Below, piece after piece: positions 1 to 9,129 of a stretch of DNA of 64,000 nucleotides. A program made the position numbers and the translations under genes. The DNA is from Patiriisocius marinistellae (lineage in GTDB: Bacteria; Bacteroidota; Bacteroidia; Flavobacteriales; Flavobacteriaceae): the NCBI RefSeq assembly GCF_009014635.1, contig NZ_BKCF01000001.1, positions 1,178,001 to 1,242,000 of the forward strand, read 5' to 3'. Below the pieces are notes generated by a model that was not told where the DNA came from, made no database searches, and saw nothing but the letters and a program-made list of their open reading frames with translations. How positions within the stretch are numbered: position 1 is the stretch's first letter; the number at the start of each line of letters is the position of its first letter.

Positions 1-504
1 CCAGCGCAAATGATTTACCAACAAGAAGCAGTACTCACAGAGGGAACTCCCTATAAATTTAAAACGATTCCTATAGATCCTAGCGACCCGTTGCGTGGCA
101 AGTATATAGTTTTAAATTATGAAATGAACAAGTTGAAAATAACAGATTCTTCTCTTTTTAACGTAGATGAGTTTTATGTTTATATTGAAAATGACACCAA
201 TGGTTTTGCACAAGCAACACATGCAAGTGCCCAAAAAATGGATAATATGCAAGATTATATAAAAGTTGATTCGGGTTATTTTTATGAAGATACTATTCAT
301 TTCCAGCTTCCATTTAATAGATTTTATATGGAAGAATCAAAAGCATACGAAGCTGAGGTCTATGTAAGAAATGCAACTAGAGACACACTACCCTTAAATT
401 GCTACGGGCTAGTTTATATCAAAGAAGGCCAAGCTATTTTAAAAAATGTTATTGTAGATGAGATTTCTATCAAAGATTATGTTTTAAAAAATCGCACAGA
501 ATAG
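1..504 (+). CDS. GDYXXLXY-type envelope protein, 3' part (5' end outside window)
   Basis: The reading frame is open to the first base (Pro-Ala-Gln, then Met at position 10), so the gene probably starts upstream; Pro-Ala-Gln looks like the end of a signal peptide. Counted from that Met, residues 29-37 read RGKYIVLNY, which fits the GDYXXLXY/D family motif. A second beta-rich stretch ends with KDYVLKNRTE. The family is known mainly as a small secreted or periplasmic protein often encoded next to a DUF2157 membrane protein; its molecular role is not established. The gene is followed by a strong two-hairpin terminator and converges on the next gene. Family assignment is fairly sure; function is unknown. 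Confidence 0.75.
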   Translation, partial: PAQMIYQQEAVLTEGTPYKFKTIPIDPSDPLRGKYIVLNYEMNKLKITDSSLFNVDEFYVYIENDTNGFAQATHASAQKMDNMQDYIKVDSGYFYEDTIHFQLPFNRFYMEESKAYEAEVYVRNATRDTLPLNCYGLVYIKEGQAILKNVIVDEISIKDYVLKNRTE

Positions 505-507
505 AAA

Positions 508-530
508 AACGCCGAGTAGCACTCAGCGTT
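508..530 (-). terminator. Intrinsic terminator for the minus-strand gene
   Basis: AACGC-c-GAG, five-base loop, CTC-a-GCGTT forms an 8-bp stem. On the minus strand it is followed by a T-run (complement of the A-run from 505). It lies just past the stop of the FG-GAP gene that ends at 571. Confidence 0.6.
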
Positions 531-545
531 TATTTTGATGATGGG

Positions 546-572
546 AACGGCCTTTTTTAAAGGTCGTTTTTT
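546..572 (+). terminator. Intrinsic terminator for the plus-strand gene ending at 504
   Basis: AACGGCCTTT pairs with AAAGGTCGTT (one G-T pair) around a short T loop and is followed by six T. The hairpin touches the stop codon of the convergent gene at 571. Confidence 0.75.
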
Positions 573-2208
573 ATTCTTTAACAAACTTCTTACTTAAACG
601 TTGTCCGTTTTCAGTTTCCAAAATAAGGAAATATGTTCCGCTGGCTAGCGATTGAATATTGACGGTATTGTTTTGGATGTTAGCGTTTATTGCTACACCT
701 AATAATGAAGTAATCCGAGCTTTAGGTTTTAAAATTTCCGAAGTATTTATACTTAAAGTTGTTGTCGCTGGAATAGGAAATAATTCGATAGTTGTATTTG
801 TTGAAATTTCAGAAATTCCTAAAATGGGATTACTTCCTTCCTCTACAAATAGTGCTTCGTTTACTGAAACATTTTCAATAAAATCTACCACTCCAGATGG
901 CCATTCTATTAATACTGAGGTTACTTGTGCTGCATCGCCCAAGCCAAAATGTGGATTTAATGTATGCGCTTGTAAAAATCCAATGCCGCTTTGTACATGC
1001 CGCACTTGAGTTCCAAAATCTCCCGTTATTGTGATGATGGCGCCTATGCCGTTAGGGTTGCTTTCAATGCCTTTAAGGTTTAATGTTAGATAATTGTTTG
1101 AGTTGCCATTATTAACAAGTAGTTTGTCTGTTGTGGTTGCTTTTATATCTAAAAAACCATCGTTGTTAATGTCTCCCACGGTACCTCTACCTAATATGTC
1201 GGTTGTATTTTGAGTAAATGTTAAATCACCATTATTCAAGAAAATGCCTTGCCCAAACTCTGCATAAATATCGATAAATCCATCATTATTAAAGTCGAAA
1301 GCTACGATTGTAACACTTTGATCCTGCCCTTCAAATCCAGAGCCCATTGTCATATCTGTAAACGTTCCATCCCCATTGTTAATCATCAATTTTGTGCCTA
1401 TTTCGTTATTGTGTTGATCAGCAACAACCAAGTCCATATCGCCATCATTGTCAAAATCTCCTGTTGCTGTTGACCAAGACTGAACTCCTAAATCTACACC
1501 TGCCGCTGGAGCAACATCTGTAAATGTACCATCGCCGTTATTGCGATGTAGTTGATCAACACGTCGTGGATCTGTTGGGCCAGTTCCACCACCAGCAATA
1601 CATTTTGAAATGTAGACATCCATATCCTTGTCTCCATCATAATCAAACCAAATAGAGCCGTAGTTGCCACCACCTGGTGTGTCACCTATGCCTCCTTGAT
1701 TGTCTGGTAAAAAATTACCTGTACCATCATTAATAAAATAATTATTAGGGCTTTCATCATTACACATAAATCCATCAATAAATCCATCATTATTGATGTC
1801 TATAAAATTTCCGCGTTGACAGAAAATTGAGGTTGTGCTTGTATCATTTTCAGTAAATGCAGTTCCGTCAACATTTGCCTGTAAAAAACTTACGCCAGTT
1901 TCTGCTCCATACATTAAATCATTAATACCATTGTTGTCGTAATCTGCAACAGCAAGGCTCCACTCAGCACCATGAGTTACCGTAGTGGGTATTGTCGTCA
2001 TTTCTAAAGTTCCAGCAGTACTTTGATGATATATAAAAAGATTGTCTGCTTTAGGTATAATTATGTCATCAAGATAATCACCATTTACATCACTAATCCC
2101 GTAAATGAGATTTGTGGGCGTAATAGTTTGCTCAGTAAACGTTACATCCTGTGCATTTACAACTGTATTTAGGCAAATAATAGTTATAAGCGTAATTAGG
2201 TTTTTCAT
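571..2208 (-). CDS. Secreted FG-GAP/VCBS repeat protein with UnbV/ASPIC domain and type IX sorting tail
   Basis: 545 residues. Residues 1-19 are a Sec signal peptide ending in VNA|Q. From about 40 to 370 there are repeated Asp/Asn-rich calcium-binding loops of the FG-GAP/VCBS kind (DINNDGFIDGF, FDYDGDKDMDVYIS, GDFDNDGDMDLVVAD), which suggest a beta-propeller. An ASPIC/UnbV (CRTAC1-like) domain follows, with GIGAIITITG and HFGLGDA. The last ~75 residues form a type IX secretion sorting domain (ELFPIPATTTLSIN ... LASGTYFLIL ... KKFVKE). It is therefore predicted to be exported by the PorU/PorV machinery encoded at 54.9-60 kb and to sit on the surface or be released. Ligand unknown. The start lies 18 bp after lysS on the same strand, so the two may share a transcript. 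Confidence 0.88.
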   Translation of the reverse strand: MKNLITLITIICLNTVVNAQDVTFTEQTITPTNLIYGISDVNGDYLDDIIIPKADNLFIYHQSTAGTLEMTTIPTTVTHGAEWSLAVADYDNNGINDLMYGAETGVSFLQANVDGTAFTENDTSTTSIFCQRGNFIDINNDGFIDGFMCNDESPNNYFINDGTGNFLPDNQGGIGDTPGGGNYGSIWFDYDGDKDMDVYISKCIAGGGTGPTDPRRVDQLHRNNGDGTFTDVAPAAGVDLGVQSWSTATGDFDNDGDMDLVVADQHNNEIGTKLMINNGDGTFTDMTMGSGFEGQDQSVTIVAFDFNNDGFIDIYAEFGQGIFLNNGDLTFTQNTTDILGRGTVGDINNDGFLDIKATTTDKLLVNNGNSNNYLTLNLKGIESNPNGIGAIITITGDFGTQVRHVQSGIGFLQAHTLNPHFGLGDAAQVTSVLIEWPSGVVDFIENVSVNEALFVEEGSNPILGISEISTNTTIELFPIPATTTLSINTSEILKPKARITSLLGVAINANIQNNTVNIQSLASGTYFLILETENGQRLSKKFVKE

Positions 2209-2226
2209 ACTGAAATTTTAAAACAA

Positions 2227-3918
2227 TTAAACAACCTCAACAAATAACCCTTCCTCGGTTTTCTCCACTTTTGCAACACCGTGTTTTGTCAAGCCTTTAA
2301 TGGTTTTATCCCATTTTTTATTACTTAAACCACTTTCGCCTTTAAGGGTATCAAGGGCCATTCTTTCATTAGATTTTAAAATAGCTAATACTGCTTTTTC
2401 TTCATCATTCATCGCTACCGCTTTTTTCTCTGGTCTCATTTGAGGGAAGAATAGTACTTCTTGGATTGATGGATTGTTTGTTAAATACATAATTAATCTG
2501 TCCATTCCTATTCCCATACCACTAGTTGGTGGCATTCCGTATTCAAGTGCACGTAAAAAGTCGTAGTCAATAAATGCGGTTGCTTCATCATCACCACGAT
2601 CTGCAAGTTTTAGTTGTGCTTCAAAACGTTCGCGCTGGTCAATAGGGTCATTTAATTCACTATAGGCATTTGCTATCTCTTTTCCGCAGACCATTAATTC
2701 AAAACGTTCTGTCAATTCAGGATTGTCTCGGTGTTCTTTACATAAGGGGCTCATCTCTTTTGGATAGTCAGTAATAAATGTAGGTTGTATGTAATTACCT
2801 TCACATTTCTCACCAAAAATCTCATCAATCAATTTACCTTTCCCCATTGTTTTGTCAACTGGAATTCCGAGGTCTTTACAAGCTTGTCTAATCTCATCTT
2901 CGCTTTTTCCTGTGATATCAAATCCAGTAAAATGCTTAATGCTTTCTGCCATTGTTACTCTGGCATAAGGAGCTTTAAAGTCAATTTCATGCTCACCAAA
3001 AGTTGTTTTTGTAGTTCCATTAACTTCGGTAGCGCAAAATTCTAACAACTGCTCACAGAAATCCATCATCCAGTTGTAATCTTTGTAAGACACATAAATT
3101 TCCATCGCAGTAAACTCTGGATTATGTGTGCGGTCCATTCCTTCGTTTCTAAAGTTTTTGGAAAACTCATAAACGCCATCAAAACCACCTACAATCAATC
3201 TTTTTAAATACAACTCATTTGCAATACGCATGTATAAAGGGATGTCAAGCGAGTTGTGGTGTGTCATAAATGGACGTGCAGCAGCACCTCCAGCAATAGG
3301 TTGTAAAATGGGTGTTTCAACCTCAAAATACTCACGTTCATTAAAAAAAGTACGCATAGCATTAAAGAGCTTCGTTCTTTTAATAAAAACTTCTTTTACA
3401 TGTGGGTTTACTACTAAATCTGCATAACGTTGACGGTATCTTTGCTCAGGGTCCGTAAATGCATCATGTACTTTTCCTTCAGCATCAACGCGGGGTTGTG
3501 GCAAAGGTTTTAATGCTTTTGACAATAATTTAAAGTCTTTAACCATCACCGTTTTTTCTCCTACTTGAGTAGTGAAAAGCTCCCCTTCAATACCTATAAA
3601 ATCACCTATATCAAGTAATTTTTTATATACCTCGTTGTAGTGTGTTTTATCTTCTCCCGTACAAATTTCATCACGATTAAAATATACCTGTATGCGACCT
3701 TCGCTGTCTTGTAACTCAGCAAAAGAAGCTTTTCCTTGAATACGGCGGGACATTAATCTTCCGGCTATAATTACCTTTTTACCTTCTTTAAAATCCTGTT
3801 TTATCTGTTTACTCGTATGATCTACCGGAAATAAATCGGCTGGATACGGGTTGATACCTAGGCTTCTAAGTTGTGAGAGTTTCTCTCTACGGATAATTTC
3901 TAATTCAGAAAGTTGCAT
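2227..3918 (-). CDS. lysS: Lysyl-tRNA synthetase, class II
   Basis: 563 residues. It charges tRNA-Lys with lysine using ATP in the cytoplasm. The N-terminal OB-fold anticodon-binding domain (about residues 50-160, with [20 protein letters not shown]) is followed by the class II catalytic core. Motif 2 is visible as [15 protein letters not shown] and motif 3 as [11 protein letters not shown] near residue 480. After the usual end (around [11 protein letters not shown]) there is an extra segment of about 60 residues with a winged-helix look ([21 protein letters not shown]); this extension makes the protein longer than the usual ~500 residues of bacterial LysS, and I recall it as common in flavobacteria. 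A -7 type promoter element lies at 3936-3943. Confidence 0.97.
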   Translation of the reverse strand: MQLSELEIIRREKLSQLRSLGINPYPADLFPVDHTSKQIKQDFKEGKKVIIAGRLMSRRIQGKASFAELQDSEGRIQVYFNRDEICTGEDKTHYNEVYKKLLDIGDFIGIEGELFTTQVGEKTVMVKDFKLLSKALKPLPQPRVDAEGKVHDAFTDPEQRYRQRYADLVVNPHVKEVFIKRTKLFNAMRTFFNEREYFEVETPILQPIAGGAAARPFMTHHNSLDIPLYMRIANELYLKRLIVGGFDGVYEFSKNFRNEGMDRTHNPEFTAMEIYVSYKDYNWMMDFCEQLLEFCATEVNGTTKTTFGEHEIDFKAPYARVTMAESIKHFTGFDITGKSEDEIRQACKDLGIPVDKTMGKGKLIDEIFGEKCEGNYIQPTFITDYPKEMSPLCKEHRDNPELTERFELMVCGKEIANAYSELNDPIDQRERFEAQLKLADRGDDEATAFIDYDFLRALEYGMPPTSGMGIGMDRLIMYLTNNPSIQEVLFFPQMRPEKKAVAMNDEEKAVLAILKSNERMALDTLKGESGLSNKKWDKTIKGLTKHGVAKVEKTEEGLFVEVV

Positions 3919-3935
3919 GTGTAAAATTTAAAGCA

Positions 3936-3943
3936 CAAAATTA
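3936..3943 (-). promoter_or_regulatory. Bacteroidetes-type -7 box for lysS
   Basis: Minus strand reads TAATTTTG, matching TAnnTTTG, 17 bp before the lysS ATG. No good TTTG -33 box is present at the usual distance. Confidence 0.4.
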
Positions 3944-3998
3944 GCCTATTTGCTCATTTTACGCGGCTTTTTTCTTCTGAAATTTCTTAGATTATAAA

Positions 3999-4041
3999 AA
4001 CGGATTTGAAAAGGACAGATCATCCCTGTTTCAAATCCGTT
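3999..4041 (-). terminator. Intrinsic terminator for the DUF1573 gene
   Basis: A perfect 13-bp stem (AACGGATTTGAAA with TTTCAAATCCGTT) is followed on the minus strand by TTTTTATAAT. It sits 13 bp past the stop of the gene that ends at 4055. Confidence 0.75.
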
Positions 4042-4054
4042 CTATTCCATAGTC

Positions 4055-4480
4055 TTATTTAGTAGCTACAACTGTGCCTTTGATTTTTAACAACTTGGTT
4101 GTCTCAAAGGCATTAGATGTGACCGTGATGGTTTTATTGAAAGCACCCACTCTGTTCGTATCATATTTTACAGTTATCTTTCCTGAAGCACCAGGAGCAA
4201 TAGGTTTTTTCTCATAGCTAGGAACAGTACAACCACAACTAGATTTTACACTAGAAATAATCAATGGAGCATCCCCAGTGTTTTTAAAGTTAACGGTGCG
4301 TTCACCATTACTATTTTGATCTATGGTACCGTACTCAACAATTTGGACTTCAAAATCAATTATAGCAACAGGAGTTATTGCGTTTTCAAAAGCCATTTGC
4401 GCACTACTAATTTGTGCAGTTGCTACTAATAAGATGCAAAGTAATGCAGCTTTTTTTAATGTGTTTACTGTAGTTTTCAT
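4055..4480 (-). CDS. DUF1573 domain secreted protein
   Basis: 141 residues. A Sec signal peptide (about residues 1-27, ending ISSAQ) precedes one DUF1573 domain. The domain shows its usual signature: FKNTGDAPLIISSVKSSCGCT, then IAPGASGKITVKYDT and KTITVTSNA, an immunoglobulin-like (ASPM/MSP-type) beta sandwich. The adjacent cysteines in SSCGCT are typical of the family. These proteins are common and often highly expressed in Bacteroidota; their role is not known. It is a single-gene unit with its own terminator. Confidence 0.88.
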   Translation of the reverse strand: MKTTVNTLKKAALLCILLVATAQISSAQMAFENAITPVAIIDFEVQIVEYGTIDQNSNGERTVNFKNTGDAPLIISSVKSSCGCTVPSYEKKPIAPGASGKITVKYDTNRVGAFNKTITVTSNAFETTKLLKIKGTVVATK

Positions 4481-4591
4481 AATTAAAATGTTTTGTGATT
4501 AATACACTTCAAACATCTTAATTATTGATAAAGAAACGAAAGTACTTAGGGATGAAAATAGGACTAGACCGGGGTGTAAATTTCAGTAAAC

Positions 4592-5647
4592 CTAGTTATA
4601 TAGAGACTTTACTGCATCACGGTTTTTTACGCCAAGCTTCTTATAAAGATTGTTAATGTGACTTTTTACAGTGCTTATACTCACAAATATTTCAGTAGCA
4701 ATCTCTTTATTTGTTTTGTCTTGTAGAATTAAATCCAATACTTTTTGTTCTTGAGAAGAAAGTGATTGCTTTTGTTCTGAAATGTGCTTGGTTTGTTTTA
4801 ATTGTTTTAAAAAATAAAGATTGAAGAAGAAAGAAATAATAGTAACACCCGAAACCAAATATATCCACCACGGCAACCCTTTGTCTTCAAACGGGGCAAT
4901 TAGCATTTTATCTGCAGCAAGTTCGGCTTTATATTGATTTGTGTAAGTAGAGTTGGGGTAGGTTGTTTCCAGCCTGTTTAATAAACTGTCATAATAATCG
5001 CTTGATTTTAAATCCTCCACATAATAAGAATGTAGATCATTTGAGCGATCACTTAAAAAAGTATAACTATATAATTCAGCGAGTGGTTCATTGAGTTGTT
5101 CGCCGTATAATTGTAAAATATTAAACCATTTTTTTGAGTTTACTTTTCGGTTTGCTTCACTGCGATAGGTTCCAAATGCAAAACGCATGTCGTTTTTGAG
5201 AGAGTCTATTTTGAGAAATGCATTTGCTCTTTCATTTGGCGAAACAATACGACAAAACATTTCGTTTTCAAAGCCAAAAGGCAACTCAAGTTTAGTTGTA
5301 TTGTTTGCCACAAATACAATCTCTTTACTATTAAGGCAATGCCCTGTAAAATGAGAAGTTTGTTGTTCCTCCTCTGTGCAATTATCAATGTGGATGCGAT
5401 AAATTCGGTTTTCTTTGTTAAGGTTATCACCTTGAAAGGTAAACTGACCGCTGCTATCTGCTCTAGTTTTATTAAGGATTTGTTCTGGATGGACACCGTT
5501 AATTTTTCGGTAATCTTCTACTAAAGACAGATATATGTTTCCGTTGGCATACTCTTCGGTTACTTTTCCGCTGAAATGATACTGCGCCGTTATATTCAAT
5601 GAGCACAAAAGTAAAATGAGAAAAGTTATTTTTTGAGGTTGTGACAT
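4592..5647 (-). CDS. Membrane-anchored LuxR-type transcriptional regulator
   Basis: 351 residues. Residues 1-21 are a signal peptide or signal anchor ending ITAQ. The next ~220 residues are an extracytoplasmic region with a beta-rich start (YHFSGKVTEEYANGNIYLSL). One membrane helix (WWIYLVSGVTIISFFFNLYFL) follows at about residue 258, then a short cytoplasmic linker and a GerE/LuxR helix-turn-helix at the C-terminus (LSSQEQKVLDLIL, NKEIATEIFVSISTVKSHI, LYKKLGVKNRDAV). The layout suggests a one-component sensor that binds DNA from the membrane. Regulated genes are not evident. The start codon overlaps one copy of the ATTTCCGAAG motif (5646-5655). Confidence 0.82.
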   Translation of the reverse strand: MSQPQKITFLILLLCSLNITAQYHFSGKVTEEYANGNIYLSLVEDYRKINGVHPEQILNKTRADSSGQFTFQGDNLNKENRIYRIHIDNCTEEEQQTSHFTGHCLNSKEIVFVANNTTKLELPFGFENEMFCRIVSPNERANAFLKIDSLKNDMRFAFGTYRSEANRKVNSKKWFNILQLYGEQLNEPLAELYSYTFLSDRSNDLHSYYVEDLKSSDYYDSLLNRLETTYPNSTYTNQYKAELAADKMLIAPFEDKGLPWWIYLVSGVTIISFFFNLYFLKQLKQTKHISEQKQSLSSQEQKVLDLILQDKTNKEIATEIFVSISTVKSHINNLYKKLGVKNRDAVKSLYN

Positions 5648-5663
5648 TTCCGAAGTTAAGCTA

Positions 5664-5693
5664 CTAAGATACTATTTTATGATATGTAACAAA
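5664..5693 (-). promoter_or_regulatory. Probable promoter of the LuxR-type regulator
   Basis: Minus strand: TTTG (5690-5693), 18 bp spacer, TATCTTAG (5664-5671, 7 of 8 to TAnnTTTG including free positions). The start codon is about 17 bp downstream of the -7 box. Confidence 0.5.
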
Positions 5694-5742
5694 ACGTATT
5701 TACACCGACGTATTAATTGAATTAATCTTAATTTTGTACCCT

Positions 5743-5901
5743 ATGAGTATTTGGAGAGTTTTATTATCCATTTTGTTTCCACCTCTAGCTGTTATTGACA
5801 GAGGTTGTGGCTCTGTGTTAATTGTCTTGATTTTAACTTGTTTAGGTTGGATTCCGGGCGTTATAGCAGCATTAATTATATTAAATAACCCGGAAAAGTA
5901 A
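5743..5901 (+). CDS. YqaE/Pmp3 family small membrane protein
   Basis: A 52-residue protein. It reads MSIWRVLLSILFPPLAV, then IDRGCGSVLIVLILTCLGWI, then PGVIAALIILNNPEK. Two hydrophobic helices with PPLAV in the first and a LGWIPGVIAA turn and second helix are the hallmarks of the YqaE/Pmp3 (UPF0057) proteolipids, which affect membrane potential or stress tolerance in other organisms. A TAATTTTG -7-like box ends 6 bp before the ATG. The stop is 2 bp before the next ATG, so it is likely co-transcribed with the lipoprotein gene downstream. Family call is firm; role here is inference. Confidence 0.85.
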   Translation: MSIWRVLLSILFPPLAVIDRGCGSVLIVLILTCLGWIPGVIAALIILNNPEK

Positions 5902-5903
5902 TT

Positions 5904-6728
5904 ATGAGAAATTTATTTTTAATTGCAATTGTAGCTGTATTGACATTTACAAGTTGCAACGTGACCGAGAGTATTACTTTTAATGAGGATATGGGTGGTA
6001 CTTATAAAAGCTCGTTTGATTTAACTACGATGATGCAGATGGCTAAACAAATGGGGCCATCAACGTCTAAAAAAGAAAAGGTAAAGATGGATACCTTGAT
6101 TAGTGTTAATGAATTGATGGTGGTATATAAAGATAGTATTGCAAAGCTTTCGCCAGAAAAGCAAGAACAGCTAAAAGCAATGAAGGATATGAATATGCAT
6201 ATGGTGATGGATGAAGAAGAAGGTGTTTTTTTAATGGAAATGAATAAACCATTTAAGACGTTTGATGATATTGCATTTGTTTCATACCAGATGGACGAAA
6301 TGTTCAATATTGCAAAATCTCAAAGTGGTCAAAATGAAAGTGGCGCAGCTAATAGTGGTGCAAATGATATGCTTGGGCAGGAAAAAGTAACGTATACCTT
6401 TGTTGATAATACCTTTAGGCGCGTTGACCCAAAAAAATTGGTTGAGGAAGGTGAGACGTTTGATATGGACATTGAAGAAGAGGAGCAGACTGATGAAGAA
6501 AAAGCGGCTTCAGATATGATGGATGGTATGTTAGGTCAATTTGAAGATATGCTCAAGGAATCTACCATGATTTTAGAATATACATTTCCTAAAAAGATAA
6601 AATCTGTTTCGCACGAAGGCGCTGTTATATCTGAAGATGGAAAGACAGTTACGTTTACTGTGGATTGGAAAAAATTGACAGATGATAAAGAACTTTTAAG
6701 AAATTTTGAGGTTAAACTTGAAGAGTAA
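5904..6728 (+). CDS. Predicted lipoprotein, Met-rich and acidic
   Basis: 274 residues. It has a type II signal peptide with lipobox FTSC and lipidated Cys18. The mature part is rich in Met, Lys and acidic residues, with a strongly acidic stretch around residues 190-200 (DMDIEEEEQTDEEK). The C-terminus (SVSHEGAVISEDGKTVTFTV) looks beta-structured. No recognised domain or catalytic motif is visible. It lies between the YqaE-like gene and lipB with gaps of 2 and 12 bp, so the three genes probably form one transcript; the link to lipoate synthesis may be only positional. Unknown function, envelope location likely. Confidence 0.75.
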   Translation: MRNLFLIAIVAVLTFTSCNVTESITFNEDMGGTYKSSFDLTTMMQMAKQMGPSTSKKEKVKMDTLISVNELMVVYKDSIAKLSPEKQEQLKAMKDMNMHMVMDEEEGVFLMEMNKPFKTFDDIAFVSYQMDEMFNIAKSQSGQNESGAANSGANDMLGQEKVTYTFVDNTFRRVDPKKLVEEGETFDMDIEEEEQTDEEKAASDMMDGMLGQFEDMLKESTMILEYTFPKKIKSVSHEGAVISEDGKTVTFTVDWKKLTDDKELLRNFEVKLEE

Positions 6729-6740
6729 AAGAAAGAACAT

Positions 6741-7436
6741 TTGAATAAAAAAATTGATATACAGGATTTAGGTCTTAAGGATTATAAAGAAACTTGGGAA
6801 TACCAAGAAGAACTTTTTAAAGAGATTATTGATTTAAAAATAAGGAACCGGCGAGAGGAGTTACATCTTAAAACGCCTAATCATTTTTTATTTGTGGAAC
6901 ATCCACATGTATATACATTAGGGAAAAGCGGTGATCTTGAAAATTTATTAATTTCAAAAGATAAACTTGCAGAGATTGGGGCTACGTATTATAAAATAAA
7001 TCGTGGTGGCGATATTACCTATCACGGTCCAGGGCAAATTGTGGGATACCCAATTATAGACTTAGAAAACTTTTTTACAGACATCCATAAATACTTAAGA
7101 TTGTTAGAGGAAATGGTCATCTTAACCCTCGCTGAGTATGATGTAAAATCTGAAAGATCAAAAGGTGAGACTGGTGTTTGGCTTGATGTAGGAACTCCTT
7201 TTGCGCGTAAAATTTGTGCTATGGGCGTTCGCGCTAGTAGATGGGTAACCATGCATGGGTTTGCTTTAAATGTAAACGCAGACTTAGGCTATTTTGACAA
7301 TATGATTCCCTGTGGAATTAAGGGTAAGGCTGTTACTTCATTAAACGTAGAATTAGGCAAAGCCGAAATTAACATGGATGAAGTTAAAGGTAAATTAATA
7401 AAACATTTTATAGCGCTTTTTGAAGCTGAAATCTAA
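6741..7436 (+). CDS. lipB: Octanoyl-[ACP]:protein N-octanoyltransferase
   Basis: 231 residues. It moves octanoyl from acyl carrier protein to lipoyl domains, the first step of lipoate assembly, and so serves enzymes such as PdhC at 51.5-53.2 kb. The family signatures are present: [16 protein letters not shown] near residue 97, the catalytic Lys in [10 protein letters not shown] and the catalytic Cys in [14 protein letters not shown], with HGFALNV between them. The start is TTG at 6741; no in-frame ATG lies near, and the N-terminus [15 protein letters not shown] fits homologues, so TTG is accepted. It ends before a bidirectional terminator. Confidence 0.95.
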   Translation: MNKKIDIQDLGLKDYKETWEYQEELFKEIIDLKIRNRREELHLKTPNHFLFVEHPHVYTLGKSGDLENLLISKDKLAEIGATYYKINRGGDITYHGPGQIVGYPIIDLENFFTDIHKYLRLLEEMVILTLAEYDVKSERSKGETGVWLDVGTPFARKICAMGVRASRWVTMHGFALNVNADLGYFDNMIPCGIKGKAVTSLNVELGKAEINMDEVKGKLIKHFIALFEAEI

Positions 7437-7441
7437 TAGCT

Positions 7442-7476
7442 AAAACCCCAAGAGTGTGATATGCCTTGAGGGTTTT
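7442..7476. terminator. Bidirectional terminator between lipB and a convergent gene
   Basis: AAAACCC-CAAG pairs with CTTG-a-GGGTTTT (11 bp with one bulge). T-rich stretches follow on both strands (TTTTTATATT on plus, complement of TAAAA on minus). Confidence 0.65.
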
Positions 7477-7501
7477 TATATTAAATATGGAGTTTGTTTT
7501 A

Positions 7502-8188
7502 TTATTTGGTAAAACTTGTAAGTAGGCTACTGCTTGTAACTTTTCCGCGTTTATTATAATCTTCTTGTTTTACCATTCCTACCCCTTTTGCAATCCATTG
7601 TTTAGCACTTCCTTTTTTACTCATACCCATTTTCAATTCACTAGTATATTCTAATACATAACAATCAAATGTTCCAGCTGGAGTAGTGATAGATTCTTGC
7701 GCTACTACTTTACGGTTTGTCATTTTCACATCCATATTCATTGTAATGCCGCTCATGTTTATTCTAGCATTCATTGTTGCTTCTGGTAATGTTTGCCCTA
7801 CGGTTAAATTATTTGGTAAAATAATATTAGTTCCAGAAACGTCTGTTTCCATATCTTTAAACTGCATTGCCAGTTGTGGACTAAACATAGAATTGAAATC
7901 TATTTCAATACCATCATTACTACAAGTCACATTGTAAGTAGTTTGAGAAATCTCATTACCATCTGCGCCTTTGATAGTAGATTGCATAGCCGCAACACTT
8001 TTTAAATTATTATTTGAAACGCTTGAAACTACGTATGTTACTTTTGCAGCTACTTTATTCTTTTTATCGTAAGTTGTAATTTCGGTTTTAGTGCCTTCTT
8101 TAAAAGGATAGAAAGTACTGCAATCATTTTGACCAATTATAGTGGTTGTTATAATTATAGCAAAAATACAAGTGATGATAGTTTTCAT
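7502..8188 (-). CDS. TapB/DUF3108-like secreted protein
   Basis: 228 residues. Signal peptide 1-19 (ending IIGQ). The mature protein starts CSTFYPFKEGTKTEITTYDK and has the beta-strand spacing seen in TapB/DUF3108-like proteins, with TPAGTFDCYVLEYTSELKM and KQWIAKGVGMVKQEDY near the end. Such proteins are predicted to be periplasmic or surface beta sandwiches of unknown function. Its ATG overlaps the TGA of the preceding lipoprotein gene (ATGA), which is strong evidence for translational coupling with that gene. Family call is by eye and moderately sure. Confidence 0.7.
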   Translation of the reverse strand: MKTIITCIFAIIITTTIIGQNDCSTFYPFKEGTKTEITTYDKKNKVAAKVTYVVSSVSNNNLKSVAAMQSTIKGADGNEISQTTYNVTCSNDGIEIDFNSMFSPQLAMQFKDMETDVSGTNIILPNNLTVGQTLPEATMNARINMSGITMNMDVKMTNRKVVAQESITTPAGTFDCYVLEYTSELKMGMSKKGSAKQWIAKGVGMVKQEDYNKRGKVTSSSLLTSFTK

Positions 8189-8820
8189 AATGTTTTATTG
8201 GTGTTCAGTAAATAATTTGCAATAGAATAAGAGCGCTCTAGCGCTTCTTTTTTAAGACTCTTTTTTATTTCAATATCACTGTCATTAGGAACAGCTTCTA
8301 TAAAATAAAAGATAATAATAGCATTTTCTGCCATTTCATTATATATACGGACCATTCTATTTTGATGCATAGATAAATAAGTGTCTCCTGTTTCACTTAT
8401 TCTATATTGACTTAATAAAGAATCTTTCCCAAAGTTTTCTTCATTCTCAATTGCTGTTTTTATTTCTTTTGAAATAGCATTCTTGCCCATGGGAGCCACT
8501 AAAAAAGAGAAACGAGTTCTTTTACCATCTGCCTCATTTAAATAAAAATTACAGTTGTTATTACCTTGTGTTATTAAGCTTTTGTCAAGTTGTAAGGCTT
8601 TTGCTATAATTTCAATCGAGACAAAATCACAACCCTTTCCTTCTCTATTGAAAAGTTTTTCATAGCTTGCTGTTTGTTTTAATAAACCACTATTGGCGTT
8701 TTTAATGCTAGTAGCTTTCTCAACAGTTTGAGGTGTTTCAACATCTTTTTTCTTCTCATCATTACAACTACTCATAAGTATGAGTGTGGTACATATCATC
8801 GTGATTGCGGTTAGTCTCAT
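8185..8820 (-). CDS. Predicted lipoprotein of unknown function
   Basis: 211 residues. A type II signal peptide with lipobox MSSC and lipidated Cys19 is followed by a Lys/Glu-rich linker. The mature part has a cysteine in GKGCDFVSIEIIAKAL and another in NNCNFYL, which could form a disulfide. No domain is recognised. It is the first gene of a two-gene unit with the TapB-like gene and overlaps its start codon. Nothing in the sequence gives a substrate or partner. Confidence 0.7.
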   Translation of the reverse strand: MRLTAITMICTTLILMSSCNDEKKKDVETPQTVEKATSIKNANSGLLKQTASYEKLFNREGKGCDFVSIEIIAKALQLDKSLITQGNNNCNFYLNEADGKRTRFSFLVAPMGKNAISKEIKTAIENEENFGKDSLLSQYRISETGDTYLSMHQNRMVRIYNEMAENAIIIFYFIEAVPNDSDIEIKKSLKKEALERSYSIANYLLNTNKTL

Positions 8821-9129
8821 AATTTTAATTGTAAAAATTATTACTTTTTTAAACTATTATTTGCTTTTAAGGCTATTTTATAAATGTACACAATGATAAG
8901 CAAATCAAATAGTTAAGATGTGTGTTTTTTAGGTGAATTTTAAATTGCAAACACAATTTAAAAACAGTTTTTATATTCTAATTTATTATAACATTTAGAG
9001 AAGCGTAGTTGTTTAATACAATCTAATATTAGGCAAAGCCGAAATAAGCTTTTAAAAATTTATAGAGGAAACTATAAAAACTGAGGTAGCAATTTTAGTC
9101 AAAAATTTTATTTTGATTAAAAATTATAC
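8821..9129. other. 309-bp intergenic region upstream of the lipoprotein gene
   Basis: No ORF is visible. It holds a weak promoter for the minus-strand lipoprotein gene (8881-8909) and a copy of the sequence ATTAGGCAAAGCCGAAAT (9028-9045), identical over 18 bp to a stretch inside lipB (7352-7369). The rest is very AT-rich. The 3' end of the large lipoprotein gene borders it at 9130. Confidence 0.5.
8881..8909 (-). promoter_or_regulatory. Possible promoter of the two-gene lipoprotein/TapB-like unit
   Basis: Minus strand: TTTG (8906-8909), 17 bp, TACATTTA (8881-8888), one base off TAnnTTTG. Confidence 0.35.
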
